Part shown: positions 40,963 to 49,759 of the stretch, piece after piece
Position numbering within the stretch: position 1 is the stretch's first letter
Layout of the letters: each line of letters starts with the position of its first letter
Assembly (NCBI GenBank): GCA_052034085.1
Contig: JBPOJA010000003.1
Span: forward strand, 6,709-70,708
Source: UBA1426 sp052034085
GTDB lineage: Bacteria > Bacillota > Clostridia > Peptostreptococcales > Anaerovoracaceae
Direction of reading: 5' to 3'
Length of the DNA: 64,000 bases
Notes under the pieces: generated by a model
Databases searched by the model: none
What the model saw: only the letters and a program-made list of their open reading frames with translations
Told to the model about the DNA's origin: nothing
Made by a program: the position numbers and the translations under genes

Positions 40963-42357
40963 ATGAAGCATATATCAATAAAAAAAATATTTGAAAGTCC
41001 GCAACTTTTCAACGAAAGAAGCATAGAAGTCAGTGGCTGGGTCAGAACCAACAGAAGTTCCAATAAGCTGGGCTTCATTGAATTAAATGACGGCAGCTAT
41101 TTCAACTCAATTCAGGTGGTTTACGAAGAAGACTCTGTCAGCAATTTCCACGAAGTTACGAAGATGCATGTTGCCTCTGCAATTACTGTAAGAGGTTTGC
41201 TGGTGCTGACACCGGAAGCTAGGCAGCCCTTTGAAATAAGGGCTGAGGAAATAGTGTTGGAAGCAGGTTCAGATCCCGACTATCCATTGCAGAAAAAACG
41301 TCACAGCATGGAGTTTTTAAGGGAAATCGCCCATTTGAGACCCAGAAGCAATACTTTCTCTGCTGTGTTCAGAATAAGATCTCTGGTTGCATTCGCCCTT
41401 CATGAATTTTTCAACGAAAGAGGATTTATCTATGTTCACTCTCCGATTATTACAGGGAGCGACGCCGAGGGTGCGGGAGAAATGTTCAGGGTTACCACCC
41501 TGGATATAAATAATCCGCCCAGAAGAAAAGATGGCAGCATAGATGATGAAAAAGACTTTTTCGGCAAGGAAACAAATCTGACTGTAAGCGGTCAGCTGGA
41601 AGCGGAGGCTTATGCACTGGCTTTCGGTAAGGTTTATACCTTCGGCCCTACATTCAGGGCTGAAAATTCCAATACCCAGAGGCACGCTTCAGAGTTCTGG
41701 ATGATAGAGCCTGAGGTGGCCTTCGCCGACATCAATGACAATATGGAACTGGCAGAGGATATGATTAAATACATCATAAATTACTGTCTGGAAAAAGCTC
41801 CGAAGGAGATGGCGTTTTTCAGTGAATTCATTGACAAAGGCCTGATTGAAAGGCTTGAAAATATTGTTAACAATGAATTTCAGAAAATAACTTATACCGA
41901 AGCAATTGATATCCTGCTGGATTCGGGAGAAGATTTCCAGTATCCGGTGGAATGGGGCATTGACCTGAAGACTGAGCATGAGCGTTTCATAACAGAAAAA
42001 ATCTTCAAAAAACCCGTTTTTGTGATCAATTATCCCAAAGAAATCAAAGCCTTTTATATGAGACTTAATGATGACGGGAAAACAGTAGCGGCCATGGACC
42101 TTCTGGTGCCGGGAGTCGGAGAAATTATCGGAGGCAGTCAGAGAGAGGAACGCTACGACGTATTGCTTCAAAGAATCAAGGAGATGGGCCTTAATGAAGA
42201 TGATTACTGGTGGTATCTTGATCTGAGAAAATACGGGGGCGTCAGACATTCGGGCTATGGTCTTGGTTTTGAGCGTATCATAATGTATATAACAGGAATG
42301 GCCAACATCAGGGACGTTATACCTTTCCCGAGAACGCCAAAATCGGCTGAGTTTTAG
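40963..42357 (+). CDS. asnS: Asparaginyl-tRNA synthetase
   Basis: 464 residues, class IIb. An OB fold (IEVSGWVRTNRSSNKLGFIELNDGSYFNSIQVV) is followed by the core with motif 2 FGPTFRAENSNTQRHASEFWMIEPEVAF and motif 3 GYGLGFERIIMYITGMANIRDVIPFPRTP. The motif-2 pattern favours Asn over Asp specificity. It directly follows lysS; the two synthetases share the class IIb fold. A weak AGGAAAAG lies about 15 bases upstream of the ATG. Confidence 0.95.
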   Translation: MKHISIKKIFESPQLFNERSIEVSGWVRTNRSSNKLGFIELNDGSYFNSIQVVYEEDSVSNFHEVTKMHVASAITVRGLLVLTPEARQPFEIRAEEIVLEAGSDPDYPLQKKRHSMEFLREIAHLRPRSNTFSAVFRIRSLVAFALHEFFNERGFIYVHSPIITGSDAEGAGEMFRVTTLDINNPPRRKDGSIDDEKDFFGKETNLTVSGQLEAEAYALAFGKVYTFGPTFRAENSNTQRHASEFWMIEPEVAFADINDNMELAEDMIKYIINYCLEKAPKEMAFFSEFIDKGLIERLENIVNNEFQKITYTEAIDILLDSGEDFQYPVEWGIDLKTEHERFITEKIFKKPVFVINYPKEIKAFYMRLNDDGKTVAAMDLLVPGVGEIIGGSQREERYDVLLQRIKEMGLNEDDYWWYLDLRKYGGVRHSGYGLGFERIIMYITGMANIRDVIPFPRTPKSAEF

Positions 42358-42375
42358 CAGTTAAGGAGATACCTA

Positions 42376-42810
42376 ATGGACCTGGCACTGAATACTCTTA
42401 AAACAGGTTTTATAAAAGCGATTAAAACCACCCTCATGCTGATGAAGGTGGTTTTACCTGTGTATGCGGTTGTTGTGGTTATCAAATATTCTCCTGTTAT
42501 GGGTTTCCTTGAAGCTCTGTTTGCCCCTGCTATGATGATTTTCAGATTGCCGTCGGAAGCTGCCATTCCCTTAATTACCGGATTCTTTACGGATGAATAC
42601 AGCGCAATAGCGGTAACCAGCCAGTTTGATCTCAGCTCTTGGGAAATTACCACCATAGCCATGATAAATCTCATGTGCCACTCTTTGCCGGTGGAATTTG
42701 CCCTGAGCAAGAGGATTGGCCTGCCTGCAGGCAGATTTCTTGCTTACAGGGTGATGGCCGCAATGGCTATTGGTCTGATTCTGGCTTTTGTAGGAGGTGT
42801 GCTGATATGA
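42376..42810 (+). CDS. Nucleoside-recognition (Gate) domain membrane protein, first half
   Basis: 144 residues with four predicted membrane helices. It shows the Gate-type pattern ALFAPAMMIFRLPSEAAIPLITGFFTDEYSAIAV. These small Gate proteins are related to SpmA/SpmB and to nucleoside transporters; their cargo is unknown. AAGGAG precedes the ATG. It overlaps the second half by 4 bases (ATGA), so both make one complex. Confidence 0.78.
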   Translation: MDLALNTLKTGFIKAIKTTLMLMKVVLPVYAVVVVIKYSPVMGFLEALFAPAMMIFRLPSEAAIPLITGFFTDEYSAIAVTSQFDLSSWEITTIAMINLMCHSLPVEFALSKRIGLPAGRFLAYRVMAAMAIGLILAFVGGVLI

Positions 42811-43253
42811 GTGCATCTTTTGATGTGATTGCACTGGAGATTGTCAGAGGAGGTTTTAATACCTTTTTAAGCGTTCTTAAAGTTCTGATACCGCTTATGA
42901 TAGTTATTGAGTTTCTGCATGTTTACAAAATCATGGAAAGACTATCCCAAAAAATGGGATTCATTTCGAACATACTGGGAATCAGCAATAAGGGAGTACT
43001 GCCTCTTTTGATTGCCACTATCATGGGAGTCACATACGGTGCAGGCACCCTTATAGAAATGAACGAAAGAGATCCGCTGGACAGAAGAGATTTTCTCCTG
43101 ATTTCGGTATTTTTCGTAATCTGCCACGGCATCATTGAAACGACAGCCATCTGGGCCAATGCAGGAGCAAATGTGTTTGTGATTTCGATAGGTCGATTGC
43201 TCTATGCGACAATAATCACAGCTGTGTTCGCCAGATTGCCATATGTTAAGTAA
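42807..43253 (+). CDS. Nucleoside-recognition (Gate) domain membrane protein, second half
   Basis: 148 residues starting at ATG 42807 (the longer upstream frame would lie inside the first half). Helices are seen at FNTFLSVLKVLIPLMIVIEFL, LPLLIATIMGVTYGAGTLIEM and FLLISVFFVICHGIIETTAIWANAG. The last two carry the Gate repeats. Together with the upstream gene it resembles the SpmA/SpmB arrangement, though it is not clearly those spore-maturation genes. AGGAGG lies before the overlap. Confidence 0.78.
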   Translation: MSASFDVIALEIVRGGFNTFLSVLKVLIPLMIVIEFLHVYKIMERLSQKMGFISNILGISNKGVLPLLIATIMGVTYGAGTLIEMNERDPLDRRDFLLISVFFVICHGIIETTAIWANAGANVFVISIGRLLYATIITAVFARLPYVK

Positions 43254-43264
43254 AATGATATAAT
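43236..43264 (+). promoter_or_regulatory. Promoter of the EF-G-like / radA unit
   Basis: TTGCCA (43236-43241), 17 bases, TATAAT (43259-43264), 39 bases before the start at 43304. It overlaps the 3' end of the upstream gene. AAGGAG sits before the start. Confidence 0.72.
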
Positions 43265-43303
43265 AAAAGTTGCGCAATAATTTAATTAGGAAGGAGCTTT
43301 TAG

Positions 43304-45256
43304 ATGAAAGGCTATACAAGTGATAAGATAAGAAACGTGGCTCTGGTGGGTCACGGAGGAAGTGGAAAAACTACTTTTTTGGAAGCAGCCCTGTTGGCAA
43401 CGGGAGTAATAAGCAGGCTGGGAAAAGTTGAGGATGGAAACACCGTATCGGATTACGACAAAATGGAGATTGAAAAAGGTTATTCCATCAATACAGCTAT
43501 AGTACCTGTGGAGTACAATAAAACTAAAATTAATTTCATCGATACACCGGGCTATTTTGACTTTGTAGGGGAAGTAAATTCTGCGCTAAGAGCTGTGGAA
43601 TCCGCGGTGATTCTGGTAGATGCACTTGCAGGCATTCAGGTTGGCACGGAGAAGGCCTGGGCTTCATGCAAAGAAAACAATATTCCGGTTTTCTTCCTTG
43701 TGAACAAGATTGATAAGGAAAATGTCAACGTGGCACAGGTTATTGCAGATCTTAAAGATAAATTCGGGAGCTCTGTAGTGGAAATCACTGACCCCATGGA
43801 CGAGGCTACCAAGGAAGCTCTGACCGAAGCTGTGGCTGAAAGTGATGAAGAGCTTCTGGAAAAATATTTCGAAGGCGAAGAGTTCACTGAAGAGGAGTTC
43901 AACAGAGGCCTGATGAAAGGCATCTCAACAGGAGGAATCAACCCTGTTTTTACAGCCTGCGCCCTGGATGGAAGAGGGATTGAAGATTTCCTTAAAGCTC
44001 TTCTGAAGTATGCACCTGCACCGAAAGACCATCCGCCATATCAGGGTATTGATGCCAAAGGAGAAGCCGTTACCAGGGAAAGCAATGTAAATGCTCCCGT
44101 TTCTGCTTTCGTATTTAAAACCCTTGCCGACCCCTTTGTGGGCAAAATCTCTCTGATTAAGGTTATCAGCGGCAAGGTAACACCGGGCATGGAACTTTAT
44201 AATACCAGAGCTGAAAAAGCGGAAAAACTGGGCACACTATTTTACCTCAGGGGCAAGACACAAAGCGAAGTCGGAACTGTTGAAGCGGGCGACATTGTAG
44301 CAGCCACCAAGCTTCAGTACAGCCAGACCGGGGACACCTTGTGCGATAAGGCAAATTATATCGAATATCCGCCTGTTTCTTTCCCTGAACCTTCACTCTA
44401 CATGGCAGTGGAAGCCAAGGCAAAAGGTGATGAGGATAAAATCAGTACAGGGATAGCCAGGCTTATCGAAGAAGACCCATCTTTCAAATTGGTAAGGGAT
44501 GCGGAAATTCGCCAGACTCTGATTGGCGGACAGGGAGAAATCCAGATAGGAATCATTACCGCCAAGCTAAAAGACAAATACGGAGTCGATGTGGATCTGG
44601 TAGATCAGAAGATTGCCTACAGGGAGACAATCAAAGGCAGTTCAGATGTCCAGGGAAAACATAAAAAACAATCAGGCGGGGCAGGCCAGTACGGAGATGT
44701 GCATATCCGTTTCTCCCCCAGTCAGGAAGTGTTCGAGTTTTCAGAAGAGCTTTTCGGCGGATCTGTTCCTAAGAATTATGTGCCTGCAGTTGAAAAGGGC
44801 TTAAGGGAAAGCATGGAAAAAGGACCCCTGGCCGGCTATCCCGTTGTCAACATTAAAGCAGTCCTTTATGACGGATCCTATCACGATGTGGACTCCAATG
44901 AAATGGCATTTAAAATAGCAGCCAGCCTTGCCTTCAAAAAAGGCATCGTTGAAGCAAAACCAATCCTGTTAGAGCCCGTGATGCATGTAGAAGTAACTGT
45001 ACCTGAAGAATATATGGGCGACATCATGGGTGATATGAATAAGAGAAGAGGAAAAATCCTTGGCATGGAGCCGCTTCATGGCGGCGGGCAGAAAGTAATA
45101 GCTGAAGTTCCCCAGGCGGAAATGTTCAAGTATGCCATTGTTTTAAGATCCATGACTCAGGCAAGAGGAAGCTTCATCATGAATTTTGAGCGCTATGAGG
45201 AAGTGCCCATGCATCTGGCTGAGAAAATAATCGAAGAAGCAAACAGAGAAGAATAA
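43304..45256 (+). CDS. Elongation factor G-like GTPase (EF-G2 type)
   Basis: 650 residues of the EF-G/TetM superfamily, shorter than classical EF-G (about 690). G motifs: GHGGSGKTTFLEA, DTPGYFDFVGEV and NKIDKENV. Domain IV reads YDGSYHDVDSNEMAFKIAASLAFKKG and domain V reads MGDIMGDMNKRRGKILGME. The N-terminal Ser/Gly-rich P-loop and the missing switch I segment mark the EF-G2 paralogue, whose role differs from the main translocase and is poorly known. radA starts right at its stop. Confidence 0.88.
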   Translation: MKGYTSDKIRNVALVGHGGSGKTTFLEAALLATGVISRLGKVEDGNTVSDYDKMEIEKGYSINTAIVPVEYNKTKINFIDTPGYFDFVGEVNSALRAVESAVILVDALAGIQVGTEKAWASCKENNIPVFFLVNKIDKENVNVAQVIADLKDKFGSSVVEITDPMDEATKEALTEAVAESDEELLEKYFEGEEFTEEEFNRGLMKGISTGGINPVFTACALDGRGIEDFLKALLKYAPAPKDHPPYQGIDAKGEAVTRESNVNAPVSAFVFKTLADPFVGKISLIKVISGKVTPGMELYNTRAEKAEKLGTLFYLRGKTQSEVGTVEAGDIVAATKLQYSQTGDTLCDKANYIEYPPVSFPEPSLYMAVEAKAKGDEDKISTGIARLIEEDPSFKLVRDAEIRQTLIGGQGEIQIGIITAKLKDKYGVDVDLVDQKIAYRETIKGSSDVQGKHKKQSGGAGQYGDVHIRFSPSQEVFEFSEELFGGSVPKNYVPAVEKGLRESMEKGPLAGYPVVNIKAVLYDGSYHDVDSNEMAFKIAASLAFKKGIVEAKPILLEPVMHVEVTVPEEYMGDIMGDMNKRRGKILGMEPLHGGGQKVIAEVPQAEMFKYAIVLRSMTQARGSFIMNFERYEEVPMHLAEKIIEEANREE

Positions 45257-46633
45257 ATGGCGAAAAAAGCTGGTACAGTCTTTGTATGTCAGGAATGCGG
45301 CTACGAGAGTCCCAAATGGATGGGGCAGTGCGTGTGCGGTGCCTGGAATTCTATGGTGGAAGAGAAGCTGGCACTTGATGTTGCCGGAGATACAAGGCAA
45401 AGATCCAAGGGCAGGCTTGCACCCAAGGCCGTACCGTTGTCTTCCGTTAATTCGGGGGAAAAGAAAAGGCTGGACACCGGCATAGGGGAATTGAACAGAG
45501 TTTTAGGTGGTGGACTTGTGGAGGGTTCGCTGAGCCTGATTTCAGGTGAACCTGGTATAGGGAAATCCACGCTTATAATTCAGACCGCATCGCAAATTGC
45601 CATGAAAGGCAGGCCGGTGCTTTATGTGACCGGAGAAGAATCAGAAGAGCAGATCAAGATAAGGGCGGACAGGGTTTGCCCGAATCATAGCGATAATCTT
45701 TACATTCTGGCCGAGACCAATATGGAGAACATATTGGCCTCGGCTGATTTAATAAAGCCTTCCTTTATGGTAATTGATTCAATCCAGACCATGTACACGG
45801 AGTATCTGGAATCGGCTCCGGGGACTGTTTCCCAGGTCAGAGCATGCACCAACGAGCTAATGAGATTGGGAAAGGTGGAAAATATTCCTGTTTTTATTGT
45901 AGCTCATGTGACCAAAAGCGGCGACCTTGCCGGTCCCAAAATAATTGAACACCTGGTAGACTGCGTCATGAATTTTACCGGCGAAAGAAACGGTGAAATA
46001 AGGATACTCAGAGCTGCAAAGAACAGGTTTGGCACTACCAGTGAAATAGGTGCTTTTAGAATGGTTGAAGAAGGGCTGATTGAAATAGAAAATATTGCCG
46101 GTAGTTTTCTGGAAGGTGTTGAAGAAGGAGCAGAAGGTTCAATTGCCACGGCTGTGTATGAAGGAAGCAGGCCCATGCTTCTGGAGATCCAGGCACTTAC
46201 ATCCCCTGCTAATGTGGGCTTTCCCAGAAGGTCGAGTATTGGTATTGAACAGTCCAGACTGCAGATGATTCTTGCGGTTTTAGACAGGAGGGCAGGTTTG
46301 TCGCTGACCGCGGATGATGTTTATGTGAATGTGGTGGGAGGGCTGAAGCCAGAAGGAACCTCCACGGATTTAGCCGTGGCTCTGGCTATATACTCGTCTG
46401 CCAGACGGCTGCCAATAAAAGGCAGGCCCATTGCAATAGGTGAGGTTGGCCTGACGGGTGATTTAAGATCCATTCAAAATGCGGAAAAGATAGTTAAAGA
46501 AGCAGAAAGGCTTTCCTTTACAAAAATAATCCTTCCCGCAAAAAATGCGGAAAGGATCAAGTATTCATCGGGGTCAATGGAAATCAGGGGAGTAAAAACC
46601 CTGAAGGATGCCATTAAAGCTCTTAAGGATTAG
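45257..46633 (+). CDS. radA: DNA repair protein RadA with unusual zinc finger
   Basis: 458 residues. The N-terminal zinc knuckle reads CQECGYESPKWMGQCVCGAWN: the second pair is C-x-C rather than the usual C-x2-C. The RecA-like core has Walker A GEPGIGKSTL and the RadA motif KNRFGTTSEIGAF; a Lon-like domain closes the protein (KPEGTSTDLAVALAIYSS). RadA is a helicase that helps branch migration in recombination. The start follows the EF-G-like stop directly. Its last 11 bases overlap convergent pfp. Confidence 0.94.
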   Translation: MAKKAGTVFVCQECGYESPKWMGQCVCGAWNSMVEEKLALDVAGDTRQRSKGRLAPKAVPLSSVNSGEKKRLDTGIGELNRVLGGGLVEGSLSLISGEPGIGKSTLIIQTASQIAMKGRPVLYVTGEESEEQIKIRADRVCPNHSDNLYILAETNMENILASADLIKPSFMVIDSIQTMYTEYLESAPGTVSQVRACTNELMRLGKVENIPVFIVAHVTKSGDLAGPKIIEHLVDCVMNFTGERNGEIRILRAAKNRFGTTSEIGAFRMVEEGLIEIENIAGSFLEGVEEGAEGSIATAVYEGSRPMLLEIQALTSPANVGFPRRSSIGIEQSRLQMILAVLDRRAGLSLTADDVYVNVVGGLKPEGTSTDLAVALAIYSSARRLPIKGRPIAIGEVGLTGDLRSIQNAEKIVKEAERLSFTKIILPAKNAERIKYSSGSMEIRGVKTLKDAIKALKD

Positions 46634-47876
46634 TCAGCACATATTTCAGATTTGCAAATCTGGGAATGCCGTTTTCCAGGGGACCCCTGTTTTCACCCCG
46701 AATCAAGGGAAGTGCATAATCAATAAATGGACTTAATATGCCATTACCCTCCTCATTGATCCATTCTCTAGGAACTTTTTTCTCCTCATTGGCTACGGCA
46801 TCAAGATCAGCAAGACCGGTTTCACATACATATTTGTCGCCTTCTTTTCTCACGAAGCTGACCATTTTATCTGTAATACCGCTGTGGGCTGCCTCAAAGG
46901 CAGCTTTTCCGGCCATATATGCTTCCTCCACATCTGTTGCCGATGCAAGGTGTGCAGCACAGCGCTGCAGAAGGCTGAGCTCAATACCTCTTACTTTGGC
47001 GCCTAAATTTTTATTGGCAAATTCGGCAAGCCCCGGAGCAAGCCCTCCCATTCTGGCGTGGCCGAAGGAATCTCTTTGAAGGGGACCCTCTGAGAAGAGT
47101 TCGGAAACGAACTTTCCGTTTTCATCTTTTACACCTTCGGATACTGCCACCAGCGCATCACCTTTTTCCCTGTATACTTTTTCAACATCTGCCACAAATT
47201 TGTCCATACTGAAGGGAAGCTCAGGTAAGTATACAAGATCGGGCCCGTCCTTGGGGTTGTTGAGTCCGGACAGTACTGAAGCGGCCGTCAGCCAGCCGGC
47301 ATTTCTTCCCATGACCTCTATGATGGTTATGGAACCTGTATCGTATACTTTTGCATCCCTGTTGACCTCCATGAAAGTGGTGGCTACATATTTGGCTGCA
47401 CTTCCGAAACCGGGGCAATGGTCTGTGTGAGCCAGGTCATTGTCTATGGTTTTGGGTATTCCCATGACCCTGCATTCATAACCGTGATTCAGCAGGAAGC
47501 TGCTAATTTTACTGCAGGTGTCCATGGAGTCGTTTCCGCCATTGTAGAAAAAGTATCTGATATCATATTTTTTGAAAATTTCCAGGATTCTCAAATAGTC
47601 CGTTTCATCCTTATCAGGACTGGCCAGCTTATATCTGCAGGTGCCCAGTATTGAAGAAGGCGTGTAACGCAGAAGGCTGAGTTCCGCTCTGTCCTCTTTG
47701 CTTAAATCGTATATTTTATCGTCAAGTACACCTTTGATGCCATTGGCGGCACCATATACGGCGGTAACATCGGTGGATGCAAAGGCGGCTTCTATGCAGC
47801 CCAGGACACTGGAGTTGATAGCCGAAGTCGGCCCTCCTGACTGGCCTATTAAAACAGCTCCGTTAAGTGGTTTCAT
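46623..47876 (-). CDS. pfp: Pyrophosphate-dependent phosphofructokinase
   Basis: 417 residues of the PFK family. It contains LIGQSGGPTSAINSS, the phosphoryl-donor loop GGNDS (113-117) with Asp at the position that is Gly in ATP enzymes, and PKTIDND (141-147) with Lys as in PPi enzymes. Both mark pyrophosphate as the donor. It converts fructose-6-P and PPi to fructose-1,6-bisphosphate reversibly, saving ATP. GGAGG precedes the ATG. It is reversed within the rightward radA-to-tuf block, at the place where disA is common in other Firmicutes. Confidence 0.9.
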   Translation of the reverse strand: MKPLNGAVLIGQSGGPTSAINSSVLGCIEAAFASTDVTAVYGAANGIKGVLDDKIYDLSKEDRAELSLLRYTPSSILGTCRYKLASPDKDETDYLRILEIFKKYDIRYFFYNGGNDSMDTCSKISSFLLNHGYECRVMGIPKTIDNDLAHTDHCPGFGSAAKYVATTFMEVNRDAKVYDTGSITIIEVMGRNAGWLTAASVLSGLNNPKDGPDLVYLPELPFSMDKFVADVEKVYREKGDALVAVSEGVKDENGKFVSELFSEGPLQRDSFGHARMGGLAPGLAEFANKNLGAKVRGIELSLLQRCAAHLASATDVEEAYMAGKAAFEAAHSGITDKMVSFVRKEGDKYVCETGLADLDAVANEEKKVPREWINEEGNGILSPFIDYALPLIRGENRGPLENGIPRFANLKYVLTNP

Positions 47877-47915
47877 TTGTATCCTCCTTAATTAAATTAT
47901 TGGTTATCAGTGAAT

Positions 47916-47944
47916 AGAATAGCATTTTTTCAGGCAAATAACAA
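47916..47944 (-). promoter_or_regulatory. pfp promoter (minus strand)
   Basis: On the minus strand TTGTTA (47944-47939), 17 bases, TATTCT (47921-47916), about 40 bases before the pfp start. AAGGAGGAT precedes the start codon. Confidence 0.55.
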
Positions 47945-47968
47945 GTTTGAATGGAACATAATAAATAT

Positions 47969-47997
47969 TTGACACTAATATTTTCTTGTGATAAACT
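47969..47997 (+). promoter_or_regulatory. Upstream promoter candidate for carD
   Basis: TTGACA (47969-47974), 17 bases, TAAACT (47992-47997). The -35 is perfect and the -10 is weak. It would give a second, longer transcript for carD. Confidence 0.45.
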
Positions 47998-48011
47998 GAT
48001 TTTTTGCTTCC

Positions 48012-48040
48012 TTGACATAAGCCCTGAAAGTGTTTATAAT
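48012..48040 (+). promoter_or_regulatory. Consensus sigma-A promoter of carD
   Basis: TTGACA (48012-48017), exactly 17 bases, TATAAT (48035-48040): full consensus at both boxes. Transcription should start near 48047, which excludes any translation start before 48063. Confidence 0.88.
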
Positions 48041-48062
48041 GCAATGTATAGGGGGCTTGAGG

Positions 48063-48536
48063 ATGTTTAAGATTGGTGACAAAATTGTATATCCAATGCA
48101 TGGTGCGGGCATCATAGAAAAGATTGAGGAGAAGAAGATTCTCGGCCAGACCAGAGAATACTATATCCTAAATGTTCCCTGCGGCGATATGAAGGTGATG
48201 ATTCCTGTTGATGGTTCCGGTGAAATCGGGGTAAGGCCCATTGTTGACCGGTCCAGGCTGCCGGAGATTTTTGAATTGCTGGCGGCTGAATCTACGGAGA
48301 TGTCCGCTAATTGGAACAGGAGATACAGAGAGAATATGGAGCTCCTCAAAACCGGTGATATCGGGAAGGTGGCGGAAGTTGTAAGGAACCTGATCAGGAC
48401 TGACAGGATCAAGAAACTTTCGACAGGTGAAAAAAAGATGCTGACCAATGCCAAGCAGATATTGATAAGTGAAATGATTTTGGCCGGACAGATGACTTTT
48501 GAGGAAGCAGAGCAGCACATAGAGGAAATCGTCTAG
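48063..48536 (+). CDS. CarD-family transcription regulator
   Basis: 157 residues. The N-terminal RNA-polymerase interaction domain (MFKIGDKIVYPMHGAGIIEKIEEKK) has the CarD/TRCF-RID fold; the C-terminal helical part (RNLIRTDRIKKLSTGEKKMLTNAKQILISEMILA) is the DNA-contacting module. CarD stabilises open promoter complexes. The ATG at 48063 follows AGGGGG and lies 16 bases after the predicted transcription start. In other clostridia carD sits between disA and the PIN-TRAM gene; here disA is not present. Confidence 0.9.
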   Translation: MFKIGDKIVYPMHGAGIIEKIEEKKILGQTREYYILNVPCGDMKVMIPVDGSGEIGVRPIVDRSRLPEIFELLAAESTEMSANWNRRYRENMELLKTGDIGKVAEVVRNLIRTDRIKKLSTGEKKMLTNAKQILISEMILAGQMTFEEAEQHIEEIV

Positions 48537-48555
48537 GCGGCCAGCCGCCGTTTTT
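48536..48555 (+). terminator. Intrinsic terminator after carD
   Basis: Arms GGCGG (48536-48540) and CCGCC (48545-48549) with a 4-base loop, followed by G and five T. The left arm begins inside the carD stop codon. Confidence 0.72.
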
Positions 48556-48589
48556 GCAAGCCTTAAGTTGCAAAATAATACCAGAACAT

Positions 48590-48625
48590 ATATCATCATA
48601 TATTATGACAATAATATGATGATAT
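48590..48625. repeat. AT-rich inverted repeat before the PIN-TRAM gene
   Basis: ATATCATCATAT (48590-48601) is matched perfectly by ATATGATGATAT (48614-48625); a further ATTAT/ATAAT pairing extends the stem inward with a small bulge. TTTT follows. It may be an operator, a second terminator or a stabilising leader hairpin. Confidence 0.6.
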
Positions 48626-48653
48626 TTTATTCGAAGGAGGATTCTTTCAACTA

Positions 48654-49757
48654 ATGATAAAAAAGCTTCTAAAAGCTATATTTGTAATATGCGGAGGTTT
48701 GCTGGGATATGGTATTTCCCTGCTTCTCAGGGATCTTACCCTTGTGACGAATCTTGGCGAAACCCTGATGTTTACCGAAAAACAAAAAATTGTATTCAGT
48801 ATATTATGCTCTTTAACAACCGCACTTATTTTTTCTTTATTAGCGCCGGTACTGGGTAAACAGGGTCAGAAAGTAGCCAAAGATATTGAACTGGACCTGC
48901 AGAAAATCCCTTCAGCTGAAATCATTCCCGGAACTTTCGGCCTGGTTATCGGTGTTTTTCTTGCATTTTTAATAAGCCAGCTGTACCAGACTCTTCAAAT
49001 CCCATATATAGCTACCGTGCTTTCCGTTTTGACCTACCTGTTGCTTGGCTATATAGGGATTTTTGTGGCTACAAGGCGAGGTAAAGATGTTTTTTCAGTC
49101 ATTATCTCTTCGCGAAAAGCTGCGATTTCAAAAGGGAAAAGCAAAGGTGATGCAGTGCCAAAAATTCTCGATACCAGTGTGATTATCGATGGCAGAATTT
49201 CCGATATAATGAAAACAGGCTTTGTGGAGGGAGAAATTGTCATACCGGAATTTGTTCTGGTTGAACTTAGACATATCGCTGACTCCTCGGACAACCTCAA
49301 GAGGAACAGAGGCAGAAGAGGCCTGGATGTGCTCAATAAAATCCAGATGGATTATGGCATTGAAATATACAATACGACAGGAGATAAATCCATCGAAGAA
49401 ATACCGGAAGTTGATGTGAAACTGCTTAAGCTGGCCCAGAATCTTGGGGGCAAAGTAATGACTAACGACTATAATCTTAATAAGGTGGCTGTCATCAAAG
49501 GTGTGGAGGTACTCAACATAAATGAGCTTGCCAATATGCTCAAGCCCGTTGTGCTCCCCGGAGAGGAAATGGAGCTGTTCCTTGTAAAAGAAGGCAAGGA
49601 AGAAGACCAGGCTGTGGCCTATCTTGATGACGGCACAATGATAGTTGTGGAAGAAGGCAAAAAATATATAGGACAAAGTGTTTCAGTGACTGTAACCAGC
49701 GTCCTGCAGACTGCCGCCGGCAGAATGATTTTCGGCAAACCTAAAAAAGGAAGATAG
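48654..49757 (+). CDS. PIN-TRAM membrane protein (YacL type)
   Basis: 367 residues. Four N-terminal membrane helices (1-140) precede a cytoplasmic PIN nuclease domain (ILDTSVIIDGRISDIM with conserved acidic residues, then RNRGRRGLDVLNKIQ and MTNDYNLNKVA) and a C-terminal TRAM RNA-binding domain (about 305-365). It is probably a membrane-bound ribonuclease; its targets are not known. AAGGAGGA precedes the ATG. The order PIN-TRAM then ispDF is conserved among Firmicutes; only 2 bases separate them. Confidence 0.9.
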   Translation: MIKKLLKAIFVICGGLLGYGISLLLRDLTLVTNLGETLMFTEKQKIVFSILCSLTTALIFSLLAPVLGKQGQKVAKDIELDLQKIPSAEIIPGTFGLVIGVFLAFLISQLYQTLQIPYIATVLSVLTYLLLGYIGIFVATRRGKDVFSVIISSRKAAISKGKSKGDAVPKILDTSVIIDGRISDIMKTGFVEGEIVIPEFVLVELRHIADSSDNLKRNRGRRGLDVLNKIQMDYGIEIYNTTGDKSIEEIPEVDVKLLKLAQNLGGKVMTNDYNLNKVAVIKGVEVLNINELANMLKPVVLPGEEMELFLVKEGKEEDQAVAYLDDGTMIVVEEGKKYIGQSVSVTVTSVLQTAAGRMIFGKPKKGR

Positions 49758-49759
49758 TC

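Noticed and set aside
39406..41000. T-box leaders before lysS and asnS (also looked for before gltX, proS and cysS)
   Set aside because: Leaders are too short (tens of bases) and no T-box bulge sequence or antiterminator was seen.
42639..42806. Longer N-terminus for the second Gate-domain gene
   Set aside because: This part lies in another frame of the first Gate gene and has no membrane pattern; the ATG at 42807 with an ATGA overlap is the natural start.
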